A stretch of 64,000 nt of DNA, taken from assembly GCA_016713325.1 (NCBI GenBank), contig JADJPJ010000030.1:1-64000 (forward strand). The letters are read 5' to 3'. Under the pieces are notes generated by a model. The model had not been told where the DNA came from. It made no database searches and worked only from the letters and a program-made list of their open reading frames with translations. A program made the position numbers and the translations under genes. Source of the DNA: Candidatus Flexifilum affinis. GTDB lineage: Bacteria > Chloroflexota > Anaerolineae > Aggregatilineales > Phototrophicaceae. This document shows, piece by piece, positions 47,012-55,316 of this stretch; position 1 is the first letter of the stretch; each line of letters opens with the position of its first letter.

Positions 47012-47028
47012 GCAATAATCATGATTGC
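47012..47028. promoter_or_regulatory. Candidate Fur/Zur-type operator
   Basis: GCAATAATCATGATTGC has perfect outer arms GCAAT/ATTGC and the perfect inner palindrome AATCATGATT, resembling Fur-superfamily boxes (xATAATxATTATx type). It lies 80 bp before the CDF start and 61 bp before the divergent gene, with a Fur-family gene next door. Confidence 0.55.
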
Positions 47029-47088
47029 TTCGACCCGCAACTTTCCCGGAACGTCCTGCGTAGTGAGCACTATTCAGGGAGGTGATAG

Positions 47089-47682
47089 ATGCAGTCTCAG
47101 GATGAGCGCTTCGTACCCGAAGAATCGGGGTCGCAGCCTTATTTGAATGTTCTTTTTCATGCCTCAACCTATCTTCTTCACGCCGGGCTGTTCATGGGCG
47201 GCACGCTCATTGGCATCGCTCGCTACAGCCGGTATGCTCCGCCGCTGATTCTGGCCTTCATGGCGGTCTGGAGCGTGGCCTTGCTGCTCCACGGAATCGG
47301 CGTGTGGCGAAGACAGGCCATGTTGCACGCCGGCGCCCCAAATGGCGTCTCGCGGACCGTCGTGCTGGCGTCGGCCCTCAACGCCGTGATGTGGGTCATG
47401 TGGACGCTCGCCACCGATGCGCGCGACTCGGCGCCCCTGCATCTATCCGTCTGGATCGCGCTGGTCGCGGGCGCTGTCTCGGCCCTGATCGGAGGCAAGC
47501 GGATACTCTATGCCCACTGGCTGAGGGAATTCATGCGTGAGAACCCGGCCTATTTACGCGATCGTTATGGCGACGAGAAAGCGAAACGCGATGACGACCT
47601 GCCGGAACGGTTGCAGTTGGGCGCCGATGGCGAGTTGATCCACGATGTCGCGGATCGCAGCGACCGGCTGAGCATGCGTTGA
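47089..47682 (+). CDS. Membrane protein with 2TM-type domain, unknown function
   Basis: 197 residues, four membrane helices (LLHAGLFMGGTLIGIA, PPLILAFMAVWSVALLLHGI, VVLASALNAVMWVMWTLA, VWIALVAGAVSALIGG). HASTYLLHAG and the end of the second helix pair recall the bacterial 2TM domain found beside regulators. The C-terminal tail is charged (RYGDEKAKRDDDLPERLQ). The start follows a very strong Shine-Dalgarno GGGAGGTGAT. It lies between the CDF exporter and the Fur-family gene and shares the candidate operator. No specific family asserted. Confidence 0.65.
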   Translation: MQSQDERFVPEESGSQPYLNVLFHASTYLLHAGLFMGGTLIGIARYSRYAPPLILAFMAVWSVALLLHGIGVWRRQAMLHAGAPNGVSRTVVLASALNAVMWVMWTLATDARDSAPLHLSVWIALVAGAVSALIGGKRILYAHWLREFMRENPAYLRDRYGDEKAKRDDDLPERLQLGADGELIHDVADRSDRLSMR

Positions 47683-47721
47683 CCGTGGCCCAAGGTTGTC
47701 GACGTGCGCCTCCGCCATCTA

Positions 47722-47739
47722 GAATGAACCATCTCATTC
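47722..47739. promoter_or_regulatory. Candidate autoregulatory operator before the Fur-family gene
   Basis: GAATGA and TCATTC are perfect 6-bp arms around ACCATC, 19 bp before the start codon. Fur-superfamily genes are often self-controlled from such sites; position is the only support. Confidence 0.45.
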
Positions 47740-47757
47740 AGGGTAAGGACTTTCAGC

Positions 47758-48201
47758 ATGTCACACCAGCAGGTTGAGGTCGAAGAGATACTGCACGCAG
47801 CCGGGCATCGGGTGACCCCGCAGCGCCTCCTGATTCTGGATGCGGTCTGTGCAGCGAATGGTCACACGACGCTGGGAGCGGTCTATGCGCGGGTGCGGCG
47901 GATCGACTCGTCGATCGACCGCTCAACCCTCTACCGGACACTCCGGTTGTTTGTGGAATTGGGGCTGGTTGTTTCCGCAGATACAGGCGACGGCGAAACC
48001 TACTACGAGATTGCCAAACCTCAGCGCCATCATCATCTGGTCTGCCGCCGCTGCGGCCGAGAACAAGAGATCGACGACGCCCTGCTGGAGGGGATGTTCG
48101 ACCAGATCTTCCGACAGCACGGGTTCAGAGCCGACAGCGATCACCTTGTGCTGTTCGGCTTGTGCTCGGACTGCCGGCTGGATCAGCCGGTGGCCCCCTG
48201 A
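47758..48201 (+). CDS. Fur-family metalloregulator (Zur/Fur/PerR-like)
   Basis: 147 residues. The winged helix reads HRVTPQRLLILDAVCA, LGAVYARVR and STLYRTLRLFVELGLV; the dimerisation domain has the regulatory metal site YYEIAKPQRHHHLVCRRCG and the structural zinc pair in HHLVCRRCG and FGLCSDC (two CxxC). This pattern fits Fur and Zur alike; being next to a His-rich zinc exporter favours zinc or a general metal response. The protein is cytoplasmic and binds palindromic boxes; two candidates lie at 47012 and 47722. Intact. Confidence 0.9.
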   Translation: MSHQQVEVEEILHAAGHRVTPQRLLILDAVCAANGHTTLGAVYARVRRIDSSIDRSTLYRTLRLFVELGLVVSADTGDGETYYEIAKPQRHHHLVCRRCGREQEIDDALLEGMFDQIFRQHGFRADSDHLVLFGLCSDCRLDQPVAP

Positions 48202-48785
48202 CTCCCCGTCGCACCGTAGCAATGCGCCACGGCGCGTCCCTCGTCGCCTGCCCCGATCGGTCCGCCCGCGCCGCCGGAGGGTGTTTTTCACGCGGCGGAC
48301 GCGCAGTAGCGCGTCCCTCGTGTTTGGCTCTTTTGAATGGCGAAATCTCTGGTATTCCCGCTCGGGACTCCATCACTGGAGGAGTTTTTGCCACTTTGTC
48401 ACGAATCACACACAACCAGCCCAAAAATCATCCGAGCGCTTCCAGATCAATGGCATTTGTGTGGTTGCGACCCGTCAATGCGTTCATGTGATTCTTTTGT
48501 CTCAGATACCTGTCTGCCCTCTCTCGCCGGATGCCGCCTGCTCAGGGGAGGCTGCATTCCGACTTTCACGGTAGCACATAGCGCAACGATTTGCACAAAG
48601 AGCCAAACGTCAGGGACGCAGTAGCGCGTCCCTACGCATCCTGCACCCCACGCCCTCCGTAGGGACGACTCATGGGTCGTTCGCCTGTTCTGGTGTTGTA
48701 TTGACCTACCAGCGCCTCCCCTCGTCGCAAAACCGGCGTTCGTGTTACACTGCACACCGGTTTGGACGACAGAACAGGGACCATC
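48202..48785. repeat. Repeat-rich intergenic region
   Basis: A family 1 element (48216-48318) carries the core CCCCGATCGGTCCGCC and ends GCGCAGTAGCGCGTCCC. A second set, GGGACGCAGTAGCGCGTCCC (48613-48632), is followed by CCGTAGGGACGACTCATGGG (48656-48675). GAGCCAAACG and its reverse complement CGTGTTTGGCTC frame the middle part. No gene is supported between them. Confidence 0.65.
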
Positions 48786-49625
48786 ATGAAACTCGGAGTA
48801 TGCGAAGTACAGGGACGCAAAATCCTCGCGGAGATCGACGGCGACACCATCTATGGGCTGGCCTGGCCGGACAGCAACATGGCCGGGCTGATCCGCCGGG
48901 GAATCACCCCTACCCGCACCTATGAGCGCTTCGCGCTTGGCAATGTCCGGCTTCGCGCCCCCATTCATCCCGGCAAGATCATCGCCGTCGGCAAGAACTA
49001 TGCCGAGCATGCCAAAGAGGTCGGTGGCAGCCTTCCCGAACGTCCGCTGCTGTTCGCCAAGCTGTCCAGCGCCGTGGTCGGCGATGGCGAGGCGATCACC
49101 TGGCGCACGTCGCTCACCACCGAGGTCGACTGGGAGGTCGAGCTGGGCGTGGTCATCGGCAAGACGGCCAAGGATGTGCCGGAGGACAAGGCGCTGGACT
49201 ACGTGTTCGGCTACACCGTCGCCAATGATGTGTCGGCGCGCGACATCCAGACCCGCATCGACTCTCAGTGGACGCGCGGCAAGGGCCTCGATACCTTCTG
49301 CCCGCTCGGCCCGTGCATTGTGACGCGGGACGAGATCGCCGATCCGCAGAATCTGTGGCTGAAGACGACGGTCAACGGCGAGGTCATGCAGGATGGCCGG
49401 ACCAACGATATGGTCTTTGGCGTCAGACAGTTGATCGCCTACATCACGCGCAACATCACCCTGGAACCGGGCGACCTGATCATCACTGGCACGCCGTCGG
49501 GCGTGGGCATGGGCATGAATCCGCCGCGCTTCCTGAAGCAGGGCGACGTCGTGACCGTCAGCGTCGAGGGCGTCGGCGAAATCAGCAATTCCTGCGAAGT
49601 GATCGACGATGCGGCCGACTCCTGA
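48786..49625 (+). CDS. Fumarylacetoacetate hydrolase family protein
   Basis: Metal-dependent hydrolase/decarboxylase/isomerase acting on 2-oxo acids or acylpyruvates. 279 residues: IIAVGKNYAEHAKEVG, RPLLFAKLSSAVVGDG, the metal ligands in VDWEVELGVVIG (E..E), GYTVANDVSARDIQ, GKGLDTFCPLGPCIV, GVRQLIAYITRNITLEPGD and ITGTPSGVGMGMNPP. These match the FahA/HpcE-type (5-oxopent-3-ene-tricarboxylate decarboxylase-like) subgroup. ATG at 48786. Intact. Single gene, so its pathway is not indicated by neighbours. Confidence 0.9.
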   Translation: MKLGVCEVQGRKILAEIDGDTIYGLAWPDSNMAGLIRRGITPTRTYERFALGNVRLRAPIHPGKIIAVGKNYAEHAKEVGGSLPERPLLFAKLSSAVVGDGEAITWRTSLTTEVDWEVELGVVIGKTAKDVPEDKALDYVFGYTVANDVSARDIQTRIDSQWTRGKGLDTFCPLGPCIVTRDEIADPQNLWLKTTVNGEVMQDGRTNDMVFGVRQLIAYITRNITLEPGDLIITGTPSGVGMGMNPPRFLKQGDVVTVSVEGVGEISNSCEVIDDAADS

Positions 49626-49666
49626 GCGCATCTGACGCGCGGCTAGACAGGCGGTTGGACGAAACC

Positions 49667-49747
49667 GTAAACTGTAAGTTTACAAATATCTGACAACCAG
49701 TTAACTGTTGACTCAGGATTAGCTTATGCCACGGGCTTAAGCTGTGG
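49667..49747. promoter_or_regulatory. Three palindromes upstream of htrA
   Basis: GTAAAC-TGTAA-GTTTAC (49667-49683), CAGTTAACTG (49698-49707) and CCACGGGCTTAAGCTGTGG (49729-49747) lie in a short AT-richer stretch 165-245 bp before the protease start. A TTGACT (49708) could be a -35. Likely a regulated promoter. Confidence 0.45.
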
Positions 49748-49911
49748 GCATTGAACATGGCATCACGTTGTGCTGAGTGGGTTGAGGGATGGGTTTCGAG
49801 CGGCGTTTTGAGCGACACCGCCGGATCGATCCACGTTTGCGTCTATGGCGCCGATGAGCATCCTGCCTGGCCGATTCCCGATGTCCTTCATGTGTGGAGG
49901 CAAAACCCAAC

Positions 49912-51075
49912 ATGACCCCTAATCCAAGGAAAACCAGCGCGGCGGCGGTGTTCGTTGTCGTGCTGCTCGTTGCCGTTCTGGTCGCAGGATCGGCGATTTT
50001 CACCGGCGCGGCGCAGGATGGCGTGACCTGGCCGGCCAGCTTCGTGCCAACGCAGAACGCGTCGAGCGCGGTGCTGCCCAGCGAGTCCGTCTACGCTGAC
50101 ATTTACAACCGCGTCAGCCCGTCGGTCGTCTCGATCAACGTGGTGGCGCGCGCGCCCAGCACGCAGTTTGACGACGAGTTCTACGGCGGCACCGGCACCG
50201 GTTTCGTGATCGACTCGCAGGGCTACATTGTCACCAATGCCCATGTGGTCGATGGCGCCATTCGTATCGAGGTCAACTTCCGCGACGGCAGCATCTTCCG
50301 CGGCGAGCTGGTCGGCATCGACTACGACTCCGACCTGGCCGTGGTCAAGGTCAACCGCCCGACGGAGGAGCTGTCCCCCGTCCCGCTGGGTGATTCCGAA
50401 GCGCTGTTCATCGGCCAGGAAGTCGTCGCCATTGGCAGCCCGTTCAACCAGCCCTGGACGCTGACCACCGGCATCGTCAGCGCGCTGGACCGCACTATTG
50501 ACGGTCTGGGCGACTACCAGATCGGCGAGGTGATCCAGACCGACGCGGCCATCAACCCCGGTAACAGCGGCGGCCCGCTGGTCAACCTGCGCGGCGAGGT
50601 GATCGGCGTCAATTCGCAGATCATCAGCCAGACCCGGTCGAATTCCGGCATCGGCTTTGCGGTCCCCAGCAATCTGGTGATACGCGTCGCCGGCGAGCTG
50701 ATCTCCGATGGCGAGGTCGACTACAGCTATCTCGGCATCCGCGGCGGCGATGTCGATCTGGCGACCATCGAGACGCTGGGCCTGCCCAACAATGCGCGCG
50801 GCGTGATCGTCTCGGCGGTGGAGCCGAACGGCCCGGCGGCGCTCGGCGGCCTGCGCAATGCGCGTAACCCGCGTGATGTGGAAGGCTTCCGCGTCTACGA
50901 ATCGGTCGACATCATCACGGCCATCAATGGCGAGTCGATCACCGGCATGCCGGCGCTGATCGCCTATCTGGCCAGCCACACCCGCCCCGGCGACACCGTC
51001 ACGCTGACGGTGGTGCGCGATGGCAACGAGGCCATCGACCTGCCGGTGACGCTCCAGGCCCGGCCCGGCAACTAA
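49912..51075 (+). CDS. HtrA/DegP-type serine protease (S1C) with PDZ domain
   Basis: Membrane-anchored protein quality-control protease. ATG at 49912 is 11 bp after GGAGG; a GTG six codons upstream is possible. Residues 10-35 form a signal anchor (AAVFVVVLLVAVLVAGSA). Trypsin-like domain: GTGTGFVIDSQGYIVTNAHVV (His), YDSDLAVVKV (Asp) and AINPGNSGGPL (Ser), about residues 111, 141 and 219. A PDZ domain follows (YLGIRGGDV, GVIVSAVEPNGPAALGGL, DIITAINGESI, PGDTVTLTVVRDG). Intact, followed by a strong terminator. Confidence 0.94.
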   Translation: MTPNPRKTSAAAVFVVVLLVAVLVAGSAIFTGAAQDGVTWPASFVPTQNASSAVLPSESVYADIYNRVSPSVVSINVVARAPSTQFDDEFYGGTGTGFVIDSQGYIVTNAHVVDGAIRIEVNFRDGSIFRGELVGIDYDSDLAVVKVNRPTEELSPVPLGDSEALFIGQEVVAIGSPFNQPWTLTTGIVSALDRTIDGLGDYQIGEVIQTDAAINPGNSGGPLVNLRGEVIGVNSQIISQTRSNSGIGFAVPSNLVIRVAGELISDGEVDYSYLGIRGGDVDLATIETLGLPNNARGVIVSAVEPNGPAALGGLRNARNPRDVEGFRVYESVDIITAINGESITGMPALIAYLASHTRPGDTVTLTVVRDGNEAIDLPVTLQARPGN

Positions 51076-51097
51076 GGTCTTTCCGCAAACCATCTGT

Positions 51098-51150
51098 CCT
51101 CACCCCTCGATCCCCTCTCGATGCAATGGAGAGGGGATCGAGGGGTGAGG
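51098..51150. repeat. Perfect 22-bp inverted repeat (CCTCACCCC type)
   Basis: Arms 51098-51119 and 51129-51150 (starting CCTCACCCCTCGATCCCC) are perfectly complementary around a 9-base loop, 23 bp past the htrA stop. A dispersed repeat of the same kind as at 33674 and 19097; it would fold into a very stable mRNA hairpin. Confidence 0.8.
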
Positions 51151-51155
51151 TAAAG

Positions 51156-51191
51156 AAATCCCGCGCGTCAACGTGTGAATGCGGGATTTTT
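51156..51191 (+). terminator. Rho-independent terminator after htrA
   Basis: AAATCCCGC (51156-51164) and GCGGGATTT (51181-51189) form a stem followed by TTTTT. A further small hairpin GGACGCG/CGCGTCC lies at 51222-51242. Confidence 0.75.
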
Positions 51192-51699
51192 CGATTCTGC
51201 CCCGGCGGCCGTGCGCCGGCGCGGACGCGATTTTTCGCGTCCGTCATGCGTACCACGATAAAGGTTGCGGGTTCTGCCATGATGGAATCTGCACGGTCGT
51301 CTGCCCATGAAACCCCGCCCCATGAACGAGACGATCGTAGGGAGACCCGGCGGGTCTCCCACCACAGAACGGGAGAGGCGCCGCCTCTCCCCTGGGCCAC
51401 CCGTCGATTCATCGATCCGTTGAAAACTTCCCCTTGTCACGAGGGGTGTGCGAGCAAGCTCGCCTGGGGTGAGGGGCATCCCTCGGCGCCGGACGCGCAA
51501 CGGCGCGTCCCAGCGGCTGCGGCTTGGGGCGATAACCCGTGCATTTGTCGGGTGTAGGGACGACCCAACCGGCGCCCCCGGTTTGTGAATCTCGTATGAT
51601 TTACGCGCATGGCGCCGCCCCGCGCATTTTCTTTACGAATCCGCTTTATGAAGAGCCCTACAATCGAAATTAGCGTAGCTTGCAAAAGGGGCAACAGCG
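51192..51699. repeat. Repeat-rich intergenic region before the sugar-sensing genes
   Basis: GGGGTGTGCGAGCAAGCTCG (51443-51462) with CTGGGGTGAGGGGCATCC is nearly the same as the right end of the element inside the ABC ATPase gene (58309-58346). GGACGCGCAACGGCGCGTCC (51489-51508) matches the GTAGGGACGCGCAACGGCGC units there. GGAGACCCGGCGGGTCTCCC (51340-51359) is another hairpin. The last 100 bp should hold the promoter of the binding-protein gene. Confidence 0.65.
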
Positions 51700-52686
51700 A
51701 TGAAGATTGATCATTTCATAAAGAATCAGGGTTCTCATCGATCAGAATACCGTTTCGCGCGCCTCGCGCTCGTGATCGCCGCACTCCTTCTGGCGGCGGC
51801 CTGCAGCGGCGCCGCTCCCACGCCCACCCCAACCCCGGAACCGACCGTTCCCCCGCAGGCCGCTGAACCGGAATACACGTTTGGTCTGGCTATCTCCGAG
51901 CCGAACGCCTTCTTCATCACCCTGCAAGAGGGCGCGCAGGAAGCGGCCGACCGCCTCAGTGTCGGCCTAGTCGTCGAGGAAGCCGGCAATGACGCCGAGA
52001 CACAGGCGACCCAGATTCAGTCGCTCATCGACCAGGGAGTCGATGCCCTGCTCATCAACCCGGTGGACGCCGACGCCGTGGTCGCTTCTATCGAAGCCGC
52101 CAATACCGCCGGCATCCCGGTCTTCACCGTCGACCGCAGCGCCAACGGCGGCGAGGTCGTCGCCCACATCGCCTCCGACAATTTCGCCGGTGGACGCATG
52201 GCGGGCAATTATCTGGCCGAGGCCATTGGCGAAGAGGGCAGCGTCGTGGAACTCAAGGGCCGCGAAAACACGTCGGCCGCCCAGCAGCGCGGCGCGGGCT
52301 TCAACGAAGCCATCGGCGCCTTCGAGAACATTGAGATCATTGCCGCCGAGACGGCCAATTTCGACCGAACGGAGGGCCAAACCGTTTTCGCCGCCATCCT
52401 GGAGGCCAATGCGGACATCGACGGCGTCTTCGCCCACAACGACGAGATGATCCTCGGCGCCGTCGAAGCCGCCCGCGAGGCCGATCGTCTGGCCGATATT
52501 CGCTTCGTCGGCTTCGACGCCATTGAAGATGCCTTGACCGCCCTGGAAGCAGGCGATCTGCTGGCCACCATCGCGCAGCAGCCCGCCGAAATGGGACGCC
52601 TCGGCGTCGAGACGGCGCTGAAGCTGCTGCAGGGCGAGACGGTCAACGCCGACATCCCGGTCGATCTTGCCCTGATCACGCGTTAG
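51700..52686 (+). CDS. Sugar ABC-type substrate-binding lipoprotein (RbsB-like)
   Basis: 328 residues. The lipobox LLLAAACSG puts the lipidated Cys at 35, followed by a Pro/Thr linker (PTPTPTPEPTVPP). Periplasmic-binding-protein type I fold: YTFGLAISEPNAFFITLQEG, QIQSLIDQGVDALLINPVDA, AGIPVFTVDRSANGG, VAHIASDNFAGGRMAG, VVELKGRENTSAAQQRGAGF, GVFAHNDEMILGAVEA and IRFVGFDAIEDAL. This is the RbsB/galactose-binding group. The next gene, 21 bp on, is a histidine kinase rather than ABC subunits, so this protein may act as the extracellular sugar sensor, or serve both it and the transporter at 57016. Confidence 0.92.
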   Translation: MKIDHFIKNQGSHRSEYRFARLALVIAALLLAAACSGAAPTPTPTPEPTVPPQAAEPEYTFGLAISEPNAFFITLQEGAQEAADRLSVGLVVEEAGNDAETQATQIQSLIDQGVDALLINPVDADAVVASIEAANTAGIPVFTVDRSANGGEVVAHIASDNFAGGRMAGNYLAEAIGEEGSVVELKGRENTSAAQQRGAGFNEAIGAFENIEIIAAETANFDRTEGQTVFAAILEANADIDGVFAHNDEMILGAVEAAREADRLADIRFVGFDAIEDALTALEAGDLLATIAQQPAEMGRLGVETALKLLQGETVNADIPVDLALITR

Positions 52687-52707
52687 TCGAGTCGCGAGGA
52701 CAAGCCT

Positions 52708-54408
52708 ATGCGCCCGCCCAGTTTATCGCTCGTACAGCGCGCGGCCCTGATCTTCGGCCTGCTCCTGCTGTTGGTGCTGGTATCCAGCGGTTCCGGTCTG
52801 TTCTTCAACCAGTCTATCGACCAGAGCCTCAGCAGCGCCGCCGCCGCCCTTGACCAGATCGACAGCGCGACCAGCCTGGAAAGTTCCTGGTTCCAGGTCG
52901 TGGCCAGCATCGACAACATGCTGCTCACCCGCCAGACGAACGTCATCGAGGGTCGACTTGCCGAGCAGGTGGCGGCCTTCAACAGCCAGATGGAGCAGCT
53001 GCAAGGCCAGCCCGCCGGCATTTCGCCGGAGATCGTGGCGGAAAACACGCAGTTGGTGTCATCGCTCGGCGCGCTGTCGGAAGATCTGAACGCGACGGTG
53101 GATGAACTCTTCACCCTGGCACAGGAAGGCAGTTGGACGCGCGCTCAGGCCCTGCGCCACACCGAACTGGCCTCGCTCCAGCGGCGCTTCAGCGAAAACC
53201 TGGTAACGTTCCAGGAAAATGTCCGTCTAGATGCCGACCGTTCACTGGCACGGTCCGGCGATCTGCGCGATGTGACGCTGCGCGGCTGGATCGGCATCTC
53301 GCTGGTAGCCGTCGTCATCGGCATCATCGCCACTGTGCTCACCGGGCGCGGCATCATCGGCCAGATCAACCGTCTGGTCGTCTCCGCCCGCGCCATTCAG
53401 CAGGGCGACCTCAGCCAGCGCGTGCCCGGTTCGCCGGTCACCGAACTGAACGTCATGGCCGAGTCGTTCAACGCCATGACCCAGCAGTTGGCCGGCTCCA
53501 TCCAGACCCTGGAACAAAACGTCACCGCCCTGGAGCAGTCCAACCAGGAACGCGCCAAGCTGATTAAGGAACTGGAGGATGCCCTGCTCTTCAAGGATCA
53601 ATTCCTGGCGACGATGAGCCACGAACTCCGCACCCCGCTCAATGCCGTCCTCGGGTACGCCGCCATCATCCAGGAAGAGGAAACGCTCGACGAGGATCTA
53701 CGCTATATGGTCAGCCGCATGGAGGGCAATTCGGTCCGCCTGCTCAACCTGATCAACGACATTCTCGACATCTCCCGCATCAACGCCAACCGCATCGAGA
53801 TCGTCGCACGGCCTGTCGCCCTTCGGGAAATGGTGCAGAGCTGGCACCAGGACTTCAGCCGCGAGGCCGCCGACAAGGGGCTGGAGTTTTCGGTGGAGAT
53901 CGACCCCGACCTGCCCCCGACGATCGTCGGCGACGAGGAGCGCCTGACGCAGATCACCGCCAACCTGCTGCAAAATGCCTTTAAGTTCACGACCAGGGGG
54001 TTCATCAAGCTGAGCGCGAAACGCGACGACGAGCGCTGGAAGGTGATCGTCGAGGACAGCGGGCAGGGCATTCCCGACACCTGGCAGCACCTCATCTTCG
54101 ACGAATTCCGCCAGGTGGATATGGGCGCTCGCCGCAAGCACGGCGGCGCCGGCCTGGGCCTGTCGATCGTGAAGAAGCTGTGCCTGCTGATGGGCGGCAA
54201 TGTGACCGTCAGCAGCAAGCTGGACGTGGGTAGCACTTTCACCGTGACTCTGCCGCTGCGCACTTCCCAGGACGCCGGCGCGCAGCCCGGCAATGTGGTA
54301 CCCAGCAATGTGGCGTCCAACGATACGGCAAGCAATGGTACGGGACCCGTCTCAAACGGTAGTGTGGCTCGAGAGGAACTGGTCAATGTCGCAGCAGATT
54401 CAAGGTGA
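52708..54408 (+). CDS. Membrane sensor histidine kinase (HAMP-HisKA-HATPase)
   Basis: 566 residues. Helix 1 at 11-33 and helix 2 at about 192-212 enclose an extracellular helical sensor (QSIDQSLSSAAAALDQIDSA). HAMP (213-265: INRLVVSARAIQQGDLSQRV), a coiled coil, HisKA with the phosphorylated His in FLATMSHELRTPLNAVLGY (H305), N box NLLQNAFKFT, G1 VEDSGQGIPDT, F box FDEFRQVD and G2 GGAGLGLSIVKKLC. A Ser/Asn-rich C-terminal tail (NVVPSNVASNDTASNG) overlaps the response-regulator gene by 23 bp. The extracellular part probably contacts the sugar-bound lipoprotein encoded just upstream, as in RbsB-linked chemosensors. Intact. Confidence 0.93.
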   Translation: MRPPSLSLVQRAALIFGLLLLLVLVSSGSGLFFNQSIDQSLSSAAAALDQIDSATSLESSWFQVVASIDNMLLTRQTNVIEGRLAEQVAAFNSQMEQLQGQPAGISPEIVAENTQLVSSLGALSEDLNATVDELFTLAQEGSWTRAQALRHTELASLQRRFSENLVTFQENVRLDADRSLARSGDLRDVTLRGWIGISLVAVVIGIIATVLTGRGIIGQINRLVVSARAIQQGDLSQRVPGSPVTELNVMAESFNAMTQQLAGSIQTLEQNVTALEQSNQERAKLIKELEDALLFKDQFLATMSHELRTPLNAVLGYAAIIQEEETLDEDLRYMVSRMEGNSVRLLNLINDILDISRINANRIEIVARPVALREMVQSWHQDFSREAADKGLEFSVEIDPDLPPTIVGDEERLTQITANLLQNAFKFTTRGFIKLSAKRDDERWKVIVEDSGQGIPDTWQHLIFDEFRQVDMGARRKHGGAGLGLSIVKKLCLLMGGNVTVSSKLDVGSTFTVTLPLRTSQDAGAQPGNVVPSNVASNDTASNGTGPVSNGSVAREELVNVAADSR

Positions 54409-54901
54409 GCTTCAGGGGTGGACGGTGCTGGTCGTCGACGACGAGGAAGACAGCCTTGACGTCGCGCGGCGCTTACTGAAAAAGGCTGGAGCGAACGTCC
54501 TGAGCGCGACCAACGGACGCGAGGCCCTGGAGCTCATTCGCCATCACCGGCCGCACTGCATCCTGTCCGACCTGTCGATGCCGGAAATGGACGGCTGGCT
54601 GCTGATTCAGGAGTTGAAGGACAGCCGGCCGACGGAAGCCATCCCGGTGATCGCCCTGACCGCCCATGCCATGCCGGGCGACCGCCTGAGGGCCATCGAA
54701 GCGGGCTTCCACAATTACATCACCAAGCCGCTGGACGCGCGCAAGTTCGTCCAGCAGTTGGTCGTCATCCTGGTCGATTTTACCGACTCGGTGCACCCCA
54801 TCGCAGGTGCAGATATCGTCGATCCGCATCATAATCAGGGAGTCGCTCTAAATCCGATCGAGGTGAAGACGAATGCCAGCACATCGAATTCTGATAGTTG
54901 A
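54386..54901 (+). CDS. Response regulator with receiver domain only (first)
   Basis: 171 residues. Receiver: VLVVDDEEDSLDVARRLL, phosphoacceptor D62 in ILSDLSMPEMDGW, Thr in VIALTAHAM and Lys in YITKPLDARKF. About 45 residues beyond the receiver lack a known output domain. ATG at 54386 follows GAGAGGA inside the kinase gene; the end overlaps the second regulator by 29 bp. Probably a phosphorelay intermediate. Confidence 0.9.
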   Translation: MSQQIQGELQGWTVLVVDDEEDSLDVARRLLKKAGANVLSATNGREALELIRHHRPHCILSDLSMPEMDGWLLIQELKDSRPTEAIPVIALTAHAMPGDRLRAIEAGFHNYITKPLDARKFVQQLVVILVDFTDSVHPIAGADIVDPHHNQGVALNPIEVKTNASTSNSDS

Positions 54902-55244
54902 AGATGAGCCCGACGGCGCCGATCTGGTGCGCCTGCTCCTGAAGTCGAAAGGTAAGGAGGCGGCCGTCACCAGCAACGCCGAAGGGGCCATCGCCGCGCT
55001 ACAGGCCGACCCCAATGCCTATTCGGCGGTGGTCATCGACCTGGCGCTGCCCGAGATGGACGGCTTCGAGCTGATGAACTACCTGCGCAGCAGCGGGTTC
55101 ACCAACCTGCCGCTCATCGCCATTACCGCCTTTCACACGCCGGAACTCAAGGTGCGCGCCCTGGAGAATGGGTTTGATGCCTACTTCGCCAAACCGATCG
55201 ACACCGCCGCCTTCGCCGCGTCGCTGGACAGTTTTCTGAATTAA
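54873..55244 (+). CDS. Response regulator, single receiver domain (second)
   Basis: 123 residues, all receiver: HRILIVEDEPDGADLVRLLL, D56 in AVVIDLALPEMDGF, IAITAFHTPELK and YFAKPIDTAAF. It has no output domain, so it must act by protein contact or phosphate transfer. Fourth gene of the binding protein-kinase-regulator-regulator operon, with 29-bp overlap to the previous gene. No DNA-binding protein closes the operon, so the final target is open. Confidence 0.9.
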   Translation: MPAHRILIVEDEPDGADLVRLLLKSKGKEAAVTSNAEGAIAALQADPNAYSAVVIDLALPEMDGFELMNYLRSSGFTNLPLIAITAFHTPELKVRALENGFDAYFAKPIDTAAFAASLDSFLN

Positions 55245-55267
55245 CCCACCGCCTCTCTCCTGTGTTA

Positions 55268-55307
55268 AGCGCTGCCGGGTCCTTTATTCCCCCGGCAGCG
55301 CTGTTTT
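55268..55307 (+). terminator. Terminator closing the sensor operon
   Basis: AGCGCTGCCGGG (55268-55279) and CCCGGCAGCGCT (55291-55302) form a perfect 12-bp stem followed by GTTTTA. It lies between convergent genes, so it may also serve the minus-strand LLM gene. Confidence 0.8.
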
Positions 55308-55316
55308 ATGGGCCAG

